Part shown: positions 11,256 through 19,372 of the stretch, piece by piece
Position numbering within the stretch: the first letter of the stretch is position 1
How the letters are laid out: every line of letters starts with the position of its first letter
NCBI GenBank assembly: GCA_016720775.1
Contig: JADKJX010000001.1
Coordinates: 1,534,501 to 1,598,500 of the forward strand
From: Chitinophagaceae bacterium
GTDB taxonomy: Bacteria; Bacteroidota; Bacteroidia; Chitinophagales; Chitinophagaceae
Direction: 5' to 3'
DNA length: 64,000 nt
Position numbers and translations under genes: made by a program
Notes under the pieces: model-generated
Told to the model about the DNA's origin: nothing
Database searches by the model: none
What the model saw: only the letters and a program-made list of their open reading frames with translations

Positions 11256-11287
11256 AAAAAGTCTCCTGATCTTCAGGAGACTTTTTA
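11256..11287. terminator. Bidirectional terminator between convergent genes
   Basis: A 14-bp perfect stem AAAAAGTCTCCTGA / TCAGGAGACTTTTT with a TCT loop, giving a T-run on both strands. It lies between the convergent genes ending at 11203 (+) and 11316 (-) and can end both transcripts. Confidence 0.9.
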
Positions 11288-11315
11288 TATTATAAATTCT
11301 TTGGGGGTTAAAGAA

Positions 11316-12482
11316 TTACCATGCAAACTTATAACTGAAGTTTTCGATCCGCAGCACATACAATCCACGGGGCAGTGCAGCTATATCCACCCGGTTTGTT
11401 ATACCCGGCGAAATCGTTGTTCTTGATACTTTCATACCCTGCATGTTTATGATGATGGCTTCTGCAGCATGATCCATATTGCTGATGCGGATATTGCCGG
11501 CATTGTGGTCGGTGAATATGCTGAAGGTTTGCCCGGTGATATTGCCATTGATACTCTTGATGGCAGAAAATTTTGAACTTCCATCCTTTGAATAAATGTG
11601 CAGCCTGTAGTAATGATGCCGGTTATCGGGAAGCGGCAATTCTGCTTCGTAACTGGTATTGCTGCTGTGTAAAGGAGGCGTTTCATAAACAGCTGTCCAG
11701 CCGGTGGTGCCGGATGATTCTTCTATCACATACTTCGTCACATCTTCTTCGCCGGCGATCACCCATTTAAAATGAAGATGATTGTTGTTCTTTTTTGCGG
11801 CATCAAATGAGATCAGTTTTACCGGCAATAACTGAACGGTGTAATAAATATACACCCGGATATGATTTACAAGTGCTGTTGGCAAAGAAACCGGAGAACC
11901 TTTGATGCTTACTGAAATGATGATCCCGAAATCCGAAGCATTTACATCGGCAGGTGTAAGCGTGGTACTCCACATATCGTTGGTGGTTCCGTAAGTGAAA
12001 TAAGTATCCGTTGATGGCCACTTACCCTGTAACGCCGCATTGTCACCCACAATCACTCCGCCCTTCACGAGTTTCACTTCTTCATCAATAACGTATGTGT
12101 ATTGATTTGTGCCGCTGGCACTTTTTTGTATCTCGGCATATACACCACAAATGGTTGAATTGGTTGGAACGGAAAAATTGAACCCGGTTGCTTTAAGATA
12201 ATTACTCGTTCCGGAAGGGTCGGTGATGGTAACGCCGGCACTGCTGCGGTTGGCATCTGATACCTGCGCAAACGAAGGATTTACAAAAGCAAAGGTGCCG
12301 GAATAAGCATCGTTGGTAAAGGTATTTGCATTGTTTGTACCGGTGCTGATACATTGTGCATGAGCGGTTATTGAACAGGCAGCGATGGCTATGCAAAGCA
12401 CAGCGTTAAACAGCCTTATCCGGCAGGGATTGATGCACGGCAACAGGCCCGTTTTGCGGTTTTGGTTTATAAAGGGTTTCAT
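11316..12482 (-). CDS. Secreted protein with degenerate T9SS-type C-terminus
   Basis: 388 residues. A long N-terminus (MKPFINQNRKTGLLP...) leads into a hydrophobic signal segment ending SITAHAQ. The middle (about 45-225) is a beta-rich domain not recognised by name. An Ig-like segment follows (LPVKLISFDAAKKNNN, then FKWVIAGEEDVTKYVIEES), as in many T9SS cargo proteins. The C-terminus (IFTDHNAGNIRISN, IINMQGMKV, LPRGLYVLRI) looks like a divergent type A sorting domain. It is convergent with the giant beta-helix gene and divergent from the next T9SS gene. Function unknown; secretion is well supported, the T9SS route less so. Confidence 0.75.
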   Translation of the reverse strand: MKPFINQNRKTGLLPCINPCRIRLFNAVLCIAIAACSITAHAQCISTGTNNANTFTNDAYSGTFAFVNPSFAQVSDANRSSAGVTITDPSGTSNYLKATGFNFSVPTNSTICGVYAEIQKSASGTNQYTYVIDEEVKLVKGGVIVGDNAALQGKWPSTDTYFTYGTTNDMWSTTLTPADVNASDFGIIISVSIKGSPVSLPTALVNHIRVYIYYTVQLLPVKLISFDAAKKNNNHLHFKWVIAGEEDVTKYVIEESSGTTGWTAVYETPPLHSSNTSYEAELPLPDNRHHYYRLHIYSKDGSSKFSAIKSINGNITGQTFSIFTDHNAGNIRISNMDHAAEAIIINMQGMKVSRTTISPGITNRVDIAALPRGLYVLRIENFSYKFAW

Positions 12483-12768
12483 TTGGCTCCTTTTATTGCT
12501 TTAGGGGAGCATGGGTTTATATACTAACGTATTTTTTACCTAACTATTTTCAATTATTGTGCAGCAGGTACTTTTTTATTTTTCACATCCCTGCCACCCC
12601 AATACTTTACATTGGTTATCAGTGTTTAAGTAAAAACTGTAGATGAATCTCTACCCTGTGTTTTTTCTCCGTTAAGTTTGTTTGAATGCACGTATGGCTG
12701 CCTATTATTTTAGTAGATTTGGGCATGTGGCAGCATATTCTGATCCGCCATTAACTGATCTGTCAAAT

Positions 12769-14751
12769 ATGAAAGCGCTGTTTCTCCTTTTAACCGGTTT
12801 TATTTTAGTGGGCAAGCCTTCCTTACAGGCGCATCCATCTTTTACTGGTTGTATAAAAACACTTCCTTCAAATCTGTCTGATTATTTCCGCTCTGTTGCA
12901 ACCGGCGACTGGGGTTCTGTTTCCACCTGGGAATCTTCACCCGATAATGCTACATGGTCTGCCGCTACATTAACACCAACCAGCCTGGCAAATACCATCA
13001 GCATACGAAATGGCCATACCGTTACAGTAAGCAGCAACCAGGATATGGACCAGGTAATCATTGCAGGCGGCGGGATACTATTTCATTCTGCCAATACATT
13101 AACAGTAAATGATGGAACAGGAGATGATATTATTATTCAAAGTGGCGGAATATTTACCCTTGCTTCAAACAACAATGAACCGCAGTTTTCCGGAACAGCT
13201 ACCGTAAATATTAATACAGGCGGAATACTTCGCTTGTCTGCAACAGGGCTCACAAATGCCGGCACGGGTGTTCATGCGGCAAACTATGTTTATCAAAATG
13301 CATCAGTACTTGAGTATACACTTAATCTTGCATTTTCATCCAACAATGTCATTTTTTTTCCGAATGCAGACGCTGTGACCATTCCCATTTTCCGAACAAC
13401 GAGTAACCTTGGATTGATAGGAGCGAATAACCCAACTGTAATTAATGGTTTGTATGAAGCAAATGGTACTATCACATTTGATAACAGTGGTACTAAAACT
13501 TTCCGGAATGGTATAATTGGTACAGGAAATATTTCAAGTGTGGCCGGGTCAGGGAAATTTGTCATAGATGGTGCTACAGCAAATCTTGGAGGTACGGGTT
13601 CCTTAACACTCCCTACTGCCGGTATGGAGATAGGCGTATCTACAACTGTAACAATGGTCTCAGATAAAGCCATTACCGGGAATATTGCCTTGCTTTCAAA
13701 TGCCCTGGTGATCTTGGGTACACATAATTTATCAATGACCGGTGATATAAGTGGTGGTTCGGCTACCTCACATGTTGTAACAAACAGTACTGGTAAACTG
13801 GTACTTAATAATATCACTGGTGTGCCGAGGATATTTCCTATTGGTGGAAATACAACGACCATTGATCCGCTCGCTATTTACAATGGCAGCAACCTGAATT
13901 ACGGTGCACGGGTAGAGATCGGCATCAACCCATCAATCCGTTATCCCATTGCTGCTGTTAACCGGACCTGGGTTGTTAATCCTTCGGGGGTTCCGGCAGG
14001 AGCCGTTAATGTGAATTTCTTTTATTCCAACGGGCACGGTAATGCATTGTTCAATTATACAACTGCGGTTGAACAGGGTTTTTACACCGGGGTTTGGAAT
14101 GTGATCAACACAGGGCTTGTGCAGGCAGGTTCATACCAGGTAGCAACAACGGTGAGCTCATTTGCTGCCAATACCGATGCACCCATGGTTCTTGGGAATA
14201 TTCCTGCGATACTGGAAGTAAATAATTCTGTTCAGCTTGCTGCACAAAAACAAAATGATAAAGTGATGCTGAACTGGACAGCAACGCTTCTTTCAAATAC
14301 TGACCGCTTTATTGCAGAACGGTCTGCCGATGGAAGAACCTTTACCAGCCTGGCCGAATTACCCGCAGGCAGTTTCAGCTTTACCGATATGCAGCTATTT
14401 CCCGGCCTTAATTATTACCGCATACAAGTGCTGGAAAAGGACGGCAGAAGAACGTACAGCAACATGGTTGTGCTGTTAAATGCGGCAAAGGGAGCTGAAC
14501 TGGTAAGCATTTTGCCTAACCCGGTTACAACGGGCCATTTTAAATTGAATATAAGCGCTGCACAAAAAGTTCTTGCCGAGATCGTGATAACAGATGTACA
14601 AGGAAGGCTGATCCATAAACAAACCGCATCACTTGCAGGAGGCTACAATCAGATAACAATGCAGGAAAATAATTTTTCTCCAGGCATTTACTTTGTCTAT
14701 TCGGTCATTGAAGGGGAGCGGAGTAAACTGTTGCGGTTTGTTGTGCAGTGA
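12769..14751 (+). CDS. T9SS-sorted surface protein with beta-strand repeats (660 aa)
   Basis: I start the gene at 12769, where MKALFLLLTGFILVGKPSLQA gives a clean signal peptide. A longer frame from 12682 adds 29 residues without sense as a leader. After the signal peptide comes the YFRSVATGDWGSVSTWE motif that opens many Bacteroidota beta-repeat proteins, then Gly/Asn/Thr-rich strands, an Ig-like domain (NKVMLNWTA-type, about 500-590) and a sorting domain (LPNPVTTGHFKLNI, ITDVQGRLIHKQ, ending RFVVQ). A possible -7 box TAGATTTG lies at 12714-12721, but I see no well-spaced TTG upstream. The gene's stop touches the dispersed repeat at 14753. Likely cell-surface; ligand unknown. Confidence 0.8.
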   Translation: MKALFLLLTGFILVGKPSLQAHPSFTGCIKTLPSNLSDYFRSVATGDWGSVSTWESSPDNATWSAATLTPTSLANTISIRNGHTVTVSSNQDMDQVIIAGGGILFHSANTLTVNDGTGDDIIIQSGGIFTLASNNNEPQFSGTATVNINTGGILRLSATGLTNAGTGVHAANYVYQNASVLEYTLNLAFSSNNVIFFPNADAVTIPIFRTTSNLGLIGANNPTVINGLYEANGTITFDNSGTKTFRNGIIGTGNISSVAGSGKFVIDGATANLGGTGSLTLPTAGMEIGVSTTVTMVSDKAITGNIALLSNALVILGTHNLSMTGDISGGSATSHVVTNSTGKLVLNNITGVPRIFPIGGNTTTIDPLAIYNGSNLNYGARVEIGINPSIRYPIAAVNRTWVVNPSGVPAGAVNVNFFYSNGHGNALFNYTTAVEQGFYTGVWNVINTGLVQAGSYQVATTVSSFAANTDAPMVLGNIPAILEVNNSVQLAAQKQNDKVMLNWTATLLSNTDRFIAERSADGRTFTSLAELPAGSFSFTDMQLFPGLNYYRIQVLEKDGRRTYSNMVVLLNAAKGAELVSILPNPVTTGHFKLNISAAQKVLAEIVITDVQGRLIHKQTASLAGGYNQITMQENNFSPGIYFVYSVIEGERSKLLRFVVQ

Positions 14752-14752
14752 G

Positions 14753-14844
14753 GTTAACCGAAAAATTCGCAAAGAAAAACCACAAAGTGCACAAAGGGAA
14801 TCCTTGGCGCTCTTTGCGAAGAACTCAGCGCCCTTTGCGGTTAA
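14753..14844. repeat. Dispersed palindromic repeat of the AACCGCAAAG family
   Basis: GTTAACCG...AACCACAAAGTGCACAAAG on the left faces CTCTTTGCGAAGAACTC and CCCTTTGCGGTTAAG on the right, so the whole block folds back on itself. It fills exactly the gap between the convergent genes ending at 14751 (+) and 14847 (-). Same family as 4724-4890. Confidence 0.85.
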
Positions 14845-14846
14845 GA

Positions 14847-15206
14847 TCAGTTTAAATATTTTTTCACCAGTACAAAACAGATCACAATAAGCACCAGCAG
14901 CAATACAATACTGAAGTAGAGCCAGGGCTCCTCTTTGATCCTGCGTTTTTCTTTCCGCTTTTTCTTTTTATCCAGTTGCTTTTTAAGGTCGTTGTTCAGT
15001 TGCTGAACATAGAGAGAAAGGTCTTTTTTATTTTTGAATTCTTCCAGTCCTTCCACGGCATCATTCACAAATTCATCCTCTGCCATCTGCTTTTCCAGTT
15101 CATGTGCTTCGGAGGCAGACAGTTTCTTATTAAGGTAATCAAGCAGTTTATCCTGCTCAATATCCTTATTCAGGTTGGATAATATGTCTTTTAATTCATC
15201 GCTCAT
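14847..15206 (-). CDS. Small single-pass membrane protein, putative anti-sigma partner
   Basis: 119 residues. The N-terminal 60 residues are acidic and helical (LLDYLNKKLSASEAHELEKQMAEDEF resembles the helical start of ZAS-like anti-sigma proteins, split here as LLDYLNKKLSAS and EAHELEKQM). A very basic stretch (QLDKKKKRKEKRRIKEE, about 77-93) precedes one membrane segment (LYFSIVLLLVLIVICFVLV). No zinc-binding Cys/His motif is present. It lies 53 bases downstream of a sigma-70-family gene on the same strand, the usual place of a cognate regulator. Anti-sigma function is inference from position and topology. Confidence 0.6.
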   Translation of the reverse strand: MSDELKDILSNLNKDIEQDKLLDYLNKKLSASEAHELEKQMAEDEFVNDAVEGLEEFKNKKDLSLYVQQLNNDLKKQLDKKKKRKEKRRIKEEPWLYFSIVLLLVLIVICFVLVKKYLN

Positions 15207-15259
15207 CCGCTTCTTTACTATTTACTATTGAGAAATCTATAATCATTAATTCTTCATTT

Positions 15260-15880
15260 TTAATTCCCTTCATTTCTTTCCATAATTATTTTCAAATTAC
15301 GTTTTCCATTCTGGATATGGCTTTTCACCTGCATCAAACTATAACTTGTTTGTTGGGCTATTTCCTGGTAACTCTTTTTCTCCAGGTAAAACAAAGTTAC
15401 GCATAGTTGCTGCTCTTTGTTCAGTTGCAGTAAGGCTGCTGCCATGCTGGTTAGTGCCCTGTCTTTTTCAATGTGATCATTCTTCGCCTCGTGCCCATCA
15501 TCCACCGCCATGGTGCGTTCGTCTATTTCGCCACTGAACCGGCCCTTATTCCTCAGCTGCATCAGGCAGTGATTTTTGGCGATCATATATACCCAGCTCT
15601 TGAAATACTCCACTTTATATTTATGCAGTTCGTTGATGGCCTTTAGAAAAACCTGCTGCACGGCATCTTTTGCTTCTTCTTCATTTTTCAGGTACTTCAT
15701 GCTTACACCCAGCAGCAGCATGGTGTAGCGCTCCAGCAATATGCCCAGCCATTCATTATTGCCGTCGGCATAAAACCGCTTAAGCAGTTCGGCATCACTT
15801 ATAGTATCATACCTGTTGCCCTTCACAAGAACGTAATAAATTTGTTTTTCTGTTAGATGTAAACATACTTTAATTTCCAT
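15260..15880 (-). CDS. RNA polymerase ECF-type sigma factor
   Basis: 206 residues with sigma region 2 (DAELLKRFYADGNNEWLGIL ... YLKNEEEAKDAVQQVFLKA, then YFKSWVYMIAKNHCL) and region 4 (ALLQLNKEQQLCVTLFYLE, SYQEIAQQTSYSLMQVKSHI as the helix-turn-helix). Directs RNA polymerase to a small regulon; the target is unknown. The start used gives about 25 residues before the first sigma motif, so an internal start is possible. It is followed by the small membrane protein at 14847-15206, which may hold it inactive. Confidence 0.85.
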   Translation of the reverse strand: MEIKVCLHLTEKQIYYVLVKGNRYDTISDAELLKRFYADGNNEWLGILLERYTMLLLGVSMKYLKNEEEAKDAVQQVFLKAINELHKYKVEYFKSWVYMIAKNHCLMQLRNKGRFSGEIDERTMAVDDGHEAKNDHIEKDRALTSMAAALLQLNKEQQLCVTLFYLEKKSYQEIAQQTSYSLMQVKSHIQNGKRNLKIIMERNEGN

Positions 15881-15906
15881 AATTTAGATCACCTAATAAT
15901 GCGAAC

Positions 15907-16677
15907 ATGAGTTACGCTGCCTGTTGTGTGCCTGTTGCCCCGGTAAGACTTGAGCCCGATCACCGGTCCGAGATGGTAAGCCAGTTATTGTTTGGTGAAT
16001 GCTGCATCATTACCATTGTTGAAAAGAACGGGTGGGTGAAGATCGTGAACAAACTGGATGCGTATACCGGCTGGTGCCAGCAATCGCATTTCCAGGAAAT
16101 AGACGATACACAGTATTACGTGGAAGAAAATGATTTCACTGCCGACTGGGTGAACCAGGTTGATTACAATGGGCACCAGATGTGGGTTCCGTTTGGCAGT
16201 TCATTAACGGCTATGAAGAATGGGAATGTTTTCTGGCGCAGGAATACGATCCATTACTCCGGGAAAGTATGGAATCCAGTAACTGCAAAACGGGATGCTA
16301 AAACGATCAAACAACTTGCTTTTAAATTTCTGAACAGTCCTTACCTCTGGGGCGGCAAATCGGTTTTTGGGGTGGATTGCAGCGGCTTTACCCAGTCTGT
16401 TTATAAAATGCTCAACATTCATTTGTTCCGGGATTCCCAACAGCAGGCCACCCAGGGAGAACTGGTTGCATTTCTTCAGCAGGCACATTGCGGCGATCTT
16501 GCTTTTTTTGATGATGAAGAGGGGAGGATCATACACGTGGGCATGTTGCTCAACTCAAATGAGATCATTCATTCTGCCGGAAAGGTACGGGTGGATAAAA
16601 TAGATAACGAAGGCATTGTTCATGCCGAGACCGGGCAGCGTACGCAAAGGCTTCGCATCATACGCAGGTATATCTGA
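15907..16677 (+). CDS. NlpC/P60 family cysteine peptidase with SH3-like domains
   Basis: 256 residues. The N-terminal half is bacterial SH3-like (VRLEPDHRSEMVSQLLFGE, GWVKIV). The C-terminal half is an NlpC/P60 domain with catalytic Cys158 in GVDCSGF, His210 in RIIHVGM and a third residue near His222 (IIHSAG). Family members cut D-gamma-glutamyl-diamino acid bonds in peptidoglycan peptides and act in cell-wall recycling or remodelling. No signal peptide is seen, so like YkfC-type enzymes it may act on recycled muropeptides in the cytoplasm. Divergent from the sigma factor gene. Confidence 0.85.
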   Translation: MSYAACCVPVAPVRLEPDHRSEMVSQLLFGECCIITIVEKNGWVKIVNKLDAYTGWCQQSHFQEIDDTQYYVEENDFTADWVNQVDYNGHQMWVPFGSSLTAMKNGNVFWRRNTIHYSGKVWNPVTAKRDAKTIKQLAFKFLNSPYLWGGKSVFGVDCSGFTQSVYKMLNIHLFRDSQQQATQGELVAFLQQAHCGDLAFFDDEEGRIIHVGMLLNSNEIIHSAGKVRVDKIDNEGIVHAETGQRTQRLRIIRRYI

Positions 16678-16713
16678 TAGCCGTAGTGGTTGCTGTCCTT
16701 ATCAACCACATCC

Positions 16714-17199
16714 TCAACCTCCTTTCCCACCACCCGTTTTATAAAGGGCATCTTTTGCAGGGCTCTGTATGTTTTGTTCCGAGCCGGTTTTTGTTTCTTC
16801 TTTTTTTGTCTTATCGAAGAAGATCATTTTTACGGCAATGATGACAAGCAGGAACGCAAATATCTTTTTGACTGTTTCCTGTGGCAGGCTGAGTGCTACT
16901 TTACTGCCGAAATAACTGCCTACCAAAAAACCCACAGCTAATATGCCTACTACCCTGAAATCAACATGTCCCTGTTTGTAATATTGCAATACACCCAGTA
17001 TGCCTACGGGCAGCATGATTAAACCAAGCGATGTGCCCTGTGCAGATTTCTGGCTCATACCGATAAAATAAACCAGGGCGGGTACGATGATGATGCCGCC
17101 GCCAACACCCACAAGGCCGCCCAGCATGCCGGCAGCCACACCCACCAGGATGATGATGAGAATAGTTTGTATGTCCATTTCTTTCTTTTTAAAGGTCAT
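16714..17199 (-). CDS. TauE/SafE family permease, half-length
   Basis: 161 residues with about four membrane segments and the family motif GGLVGVGGGIIIVPAL near the N-terminus. The family exports or imports small anions such as sulfite, sulfonates or organic acids; the substrate cannot be told. Typical members are about 250 residues with the motif repeated, so this is a half-size form that would have to dimerise. The start overlaps the stop of the pyrophosphatase gene by the four bases ATGA, indicating translational coupling. A second start (MDIQT) lies seven codons in. The last 35 residues are hydrophilic. Confidence 0.75.
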   Translation of the reverse strand: MTFKKKEMDIQTILIIILVGVAAGMLGGLVGVGGGIIIVPALVYFIGMSQKSAQGTSLGLIMLPVGILGVLQYYKQGHVDFRVVGILAVGFLVGSYFGSKVALSLPQETVKKIFAFLLVIIAVKMIFFDKTKKEETKTGSEQNIQSPAKDALYKTGGGKGG

Positions 17200-17735
17200 T
17201 TTGGAAATCTTGTTTTATAAAATGCAATGGCTTCTTCGATCACTTTATACGCTGCCTCTTTATTTTGAAATTCTTCGATCTCCACTTTCTTATTCTCAAG
17301 AACCTTGTATTGTTCAAAATAATTCTTCAGTATGGCAATAAAATGTTTGGGCAGGTCATCTACACTGTCAATGTAATTCACTCCCGGATCTTTCGTTGCC
17401 ACAGCAATGATCTTGTCATCTGCCACACCTGTATCAATCATCTGCATATTTCCGATAACCGTAGCTTCCACCAGGCAAAGCGGCTCAATGCTTTCGCTGC
17501 ACATCACCAATATGTCCAGCGGATCCCCATCCAGCCCCAGCGTTTGTGGAATGAAACCGTAGTTGATGGGGTAGTGAAAGGATGAAAAGATGACCCGGTC
17601 GAGTCTCAGCAATCCTGTTTTTTTATCGATCTCGTATTTTGCACGGCTGCCTTGCGGAATTTCAATCAACCCGTTAACAACCTGCGGGGCTTTATCTCCG
17701 TAATGGGCGCCGTGCCAGGGATGAAGGACGTACAT
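17196..17735 (-). CDS. ppa: Soluble inorganic pyrophosphatase
   Basis: 179 residues, the normal size of family I enzymes. Signature residues are visible: FHYPINYGFIP, DGDPLDILVM (metal-binding Asp residues) and VEATVIGNMQM with DDKIIAV. It hydrolyses pyrophosphate to drive biosynthesis; family I enzymes need Mg2+ and are inhibited by fluoride. It is the first gene of a coupled pair with the TauE-like permease and lies next to crcB, a fluoride channel gene, on the same strand. Confidence 0.95.
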   Translation of the reverse strand: MYVLHPWHGAHYGDKAPQVVNGLIEIPQGSRAKYEIDKKTGLLRLDRVIFSSFHYPINYGFIPQTLGLDGDPLDILVMCSESIEPLCLVEATVIGNMQMIDTGVADDKIIAVATKDPGVNYIDSVDDLPKHFIAILKNYFEQYKVLENKKVEIEEFQNKEAAYKVIEEAIAFYKTRFPK

Positions 17736-17737
17736 AT

Positions 17738-17808
17738 TAAACGTTTAAAGGTTGAAGGGTTTAAGGGTTTAAAGTTCAATATTCCTAGTTCAATATTCAA
17801 ACTATAAT
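17738..17808. repeat. Low-complexity repeats TTTAAGGG and GTTCAATATTC
   Basis: Between crcB and ppa: three copies of GGTTTAA/GGGTTTAA-like units followed by two copies of AGTTCAATATTC. This resembles the simple-sequence spacers seen elsewhere in the window (22845, 23316, 42018). Confidence 0.7.
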
Positions 17809-17812
17809 TATT

Positions 17813-18175
17813 TCATTTTGCCAACTGGTATCCGAAAAAAGCAGCTGCAATTCCTAAAACAATGCTTGTAAATAAATACGTGACGGCCATTCCGTATTTA
17901 CCACTCTGCAGCAATCCCATATTCTCCAATGAAAATGCAGAGAAGGTGGTAAAGCCGCCGCAGATACCGGTTGCCAAAAACAACTTCCAGTTATTGGCCA
18001 GCGGTTCCTGCCGGATGCTCATGGCAAAAACGATCCCAATAATCAAACTGCCAAGAATATTAACAGCCAGTGTTGCCCAGGGAAATAATTTTGAATTCAT
18101 CAGCAGCGAACTGCCATAGCGCAGCACAGATCCCAGTCCACCTCCCAAACCAACAAGTAAAAAATTCTTAAGCAT
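17813..18175 (-). CDS. crcB: Fluoride ion channel CrcB/Fluc
   Basis: 120 residues, four membrane segments, with the family marks GGGLGSVLRYG, NILGSLIIG and GICGGFTTFSAF. Fluc channels work as antiparallel dimers and let fluoride leave the cell. The gene lies just upstream of the fluoride-sensitive pyrophosphatase on the same strand and 7 bases after a lipoprotein gene. I see no crcB-type riboswitch in the short space before it; the whole stretch upstream is coding. Confidence 0.92.
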   Translation of the reverse strand: MLKNFLLVGLGGGLGSVLRYGSSLLMNSKLFPWATLAVNILGSLIIGIVFAMSIRQEPLANNWKLFLATGICGGFTTFSAFSLENMGLLQSGKYGMAVTYLFTSIVLGIAAAFFGYQLAK

Positions 18176-18182
18176 CGGTTAT

Positions 18183-18587
18183 TTATAAATTTCCGGAAAA
18201 GGTATATTGAAAGTCGACCAGCCATTTGCCGTTGACCCGTACTAATTTTAAATTCTTTGCCTCCTTTGTATAACTGTTGCTGTAATTAAAGATGAAGATA
18301 CTGTCAGTAACATAGCTGGTCTCATTTACAAGGATATCGGCTTTTTTGTATTTTTCAAGCACCTCTTCTTTCTTGGTACTGTAGTCTTTTTTGAACCGGC
18401 TGAATAATTCCTTGTTGGTCTCATTCTTCAGCAGGAACTGCTCTGCGTCATCAAATTTATTGTCAAGGATATCCCGGATAAAGGCCGTGGCTACTTCCAT
18501 ATCGGTAACCGGGACTTTTTTTGAGGGGCTGCTGCAGGAAAAAACTGCAGCAGAGATAAAACTGATCAAAACGATTTTTTTAAGCAT
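18183..18587 (-). CDS. Small lipoprotein, NTF2-like (DUF4878-type)
   Basis: 134 residues. The lipobox is at AAVFSCSS (Cys18 acylated). The rest fits a small alpha+beta NTF2-like fold: ATAFIRDILDNKFDDAEQFLL followed by beta strands ending KLVRVNGKWLVDFQYTF. Bacteroidota have many such lipoproteins of unknown role. It is 7 bases upstream of crcB and may share its transcript. The gene at 18667-19254 has the same overall design. Confidence 0.7.
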   Translation of the reverse strand: MLKKIVLISFISAAVFSCSSPSKKVPVTDMEVATAFIRDILDNKFDDAEQFLLKNETNKELFSRFKKDYSTKKEEVLEKYKKADILVNETSYVTDSIFIFNYSNSYTKEAKNLKLVRVNGKWLVDFQYTFSGNL

Positions 18588-18616
18588 GGTTAAAGTTAAA
18601 CATCTTTCCCCAAGGC

Positions 18617-18652
18617 AGAAAAAAAAGCATCCGCCAGCTGGCGGATGCTTTT
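18617..18652 (-). terminator. Terminator of the 18667-19254 lipoprotein gene
   Basis: Perfect palindrome AAAAGCATCCGCCAG / CTGGCGGATGCTTTT, with a run of T extending it on the minus strand. It lies just after the stop at 18667 and before the next minus-strand gene. Confidence 0.88.
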
Positions 18653-18666
18653 ATATAAAGGCTGGT

Positions 18667-19254
18667 TTATAAATTACCTTTTCTTGCTTTCAGCGTATCG
18701 AAAAATTTATTGGCTTTTTCCATCAGCATTTTCAGCGAATCTTTATCCATGTTTTTCAGTTTCTCTATTCCTTCCTGCAGGTCGGGTTCACCGGGCCCCC
18801 TGTTTCCCTTCATGCTGTTGAACATGCCGTCGCCTGATTTGCTGAGGGCTATTTTCCAGGCGCCGTCTTCCTTCACCAGGTTAAACGCATGCGTTTCGGT
18901 CTTGCCGTTTTCAGTAACTTCTGCATCCACGGTGGCATTGTCGCCAGTAATTTTTTCGTTCTTCAGTTTATAAGAAACATTCTTTACTTTTTCCTTGAAC
19001 TCTTCGGCCATTGCTTCTGTTGCTTTCCTGACGATACTGGAGTCGATGCTGTTGGCGAATTTTATTCCTTCTTCGATCATGGCAACATCATTTTTTGTGA
19101 TGAATTTTTTAAAGTCATCAATGTTGCCATTCTTCATGGCGGTAAACATCCCATCGATCGTGCCGGTGGGTGAGGAACCGGATGGGCCGGCGTCTTTACT
19201 GTTGCAACTGAAAAGGCCCGTTGTAATGATCAGCGCAAAAAGAATTCTCTTCAT
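18667..19254 (-). CDS. Lipoprotein with DUF4878-like domain
   Basis: I start at 19254 (MKRILFALIITTGLFSCNSK), which gives a lipoprotein signal peptide with Cys17; the longer frame to 19308 adds 18 unlikely residues. The 195-residue product has a SPTGTIDGMFTAMKNGNIDDF opening (as GTIDGMFTAMKNGNID, typical of DUF4878), a beta-sheet core ending DGAWKIALSK, and a charged helical C-terminus (LQEGIEKLKNMDKDSLKMLM). Periplasmic or surface-exposed; function unknown. Confidence 0.7.
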   Translation of the reverse strand: MKRILFALIITTGLFSCNSKDAGPSGSSPTGTIDGMFTAMKNGNIDDFKKFITKNDVAMIEEGIKFANSIDSSIVRKATEAMAEEFKEKVKNVSYKLKNEKITGDNATVDAEVTENGKTETHAFNLVKEDGAWKIALSKSGDGMFNSMKGNRGPGEPDLQEGIEKLKNMDKDSLKMLMEKANKFFDTLKARKGNL

Positions 19255-19308
19255 AGATCGGTTTTTAAATTGTGAACCCAAATTTAGATTTAATCGGCAC
19301 ATCTGCAC

Positions 19309-19341
19309 AAAAAAAAATCAGGCAACGCAAGGTCGCCTGAT
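19309..19341 (-). terminator. Terminator of phoH
   Basis: Minus-strand hairpin ATCAGGC / GCCTGAT around an 11-base loop, followed by nine T. It lies about 32 bases after the phoH stop. Confidence 0.8.
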
Positions 19342-19372
19342 GTTATGGCAGGGGTTAGCAGCGTTCAAAGGG

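Noticed and set aside
12682..12768. 29-codon upstream extension of the surface protein
   Set aside because: It gives no signal-peptide-like start, whereas the Met at 12769 gives a clean one.
17736..18182. Fluoride riboswitch upstream of crcB or ppa
   Set aside because: The space before crcB is 7 bases, and before ppa it holds only simple repeats; no riboswitch-like core.
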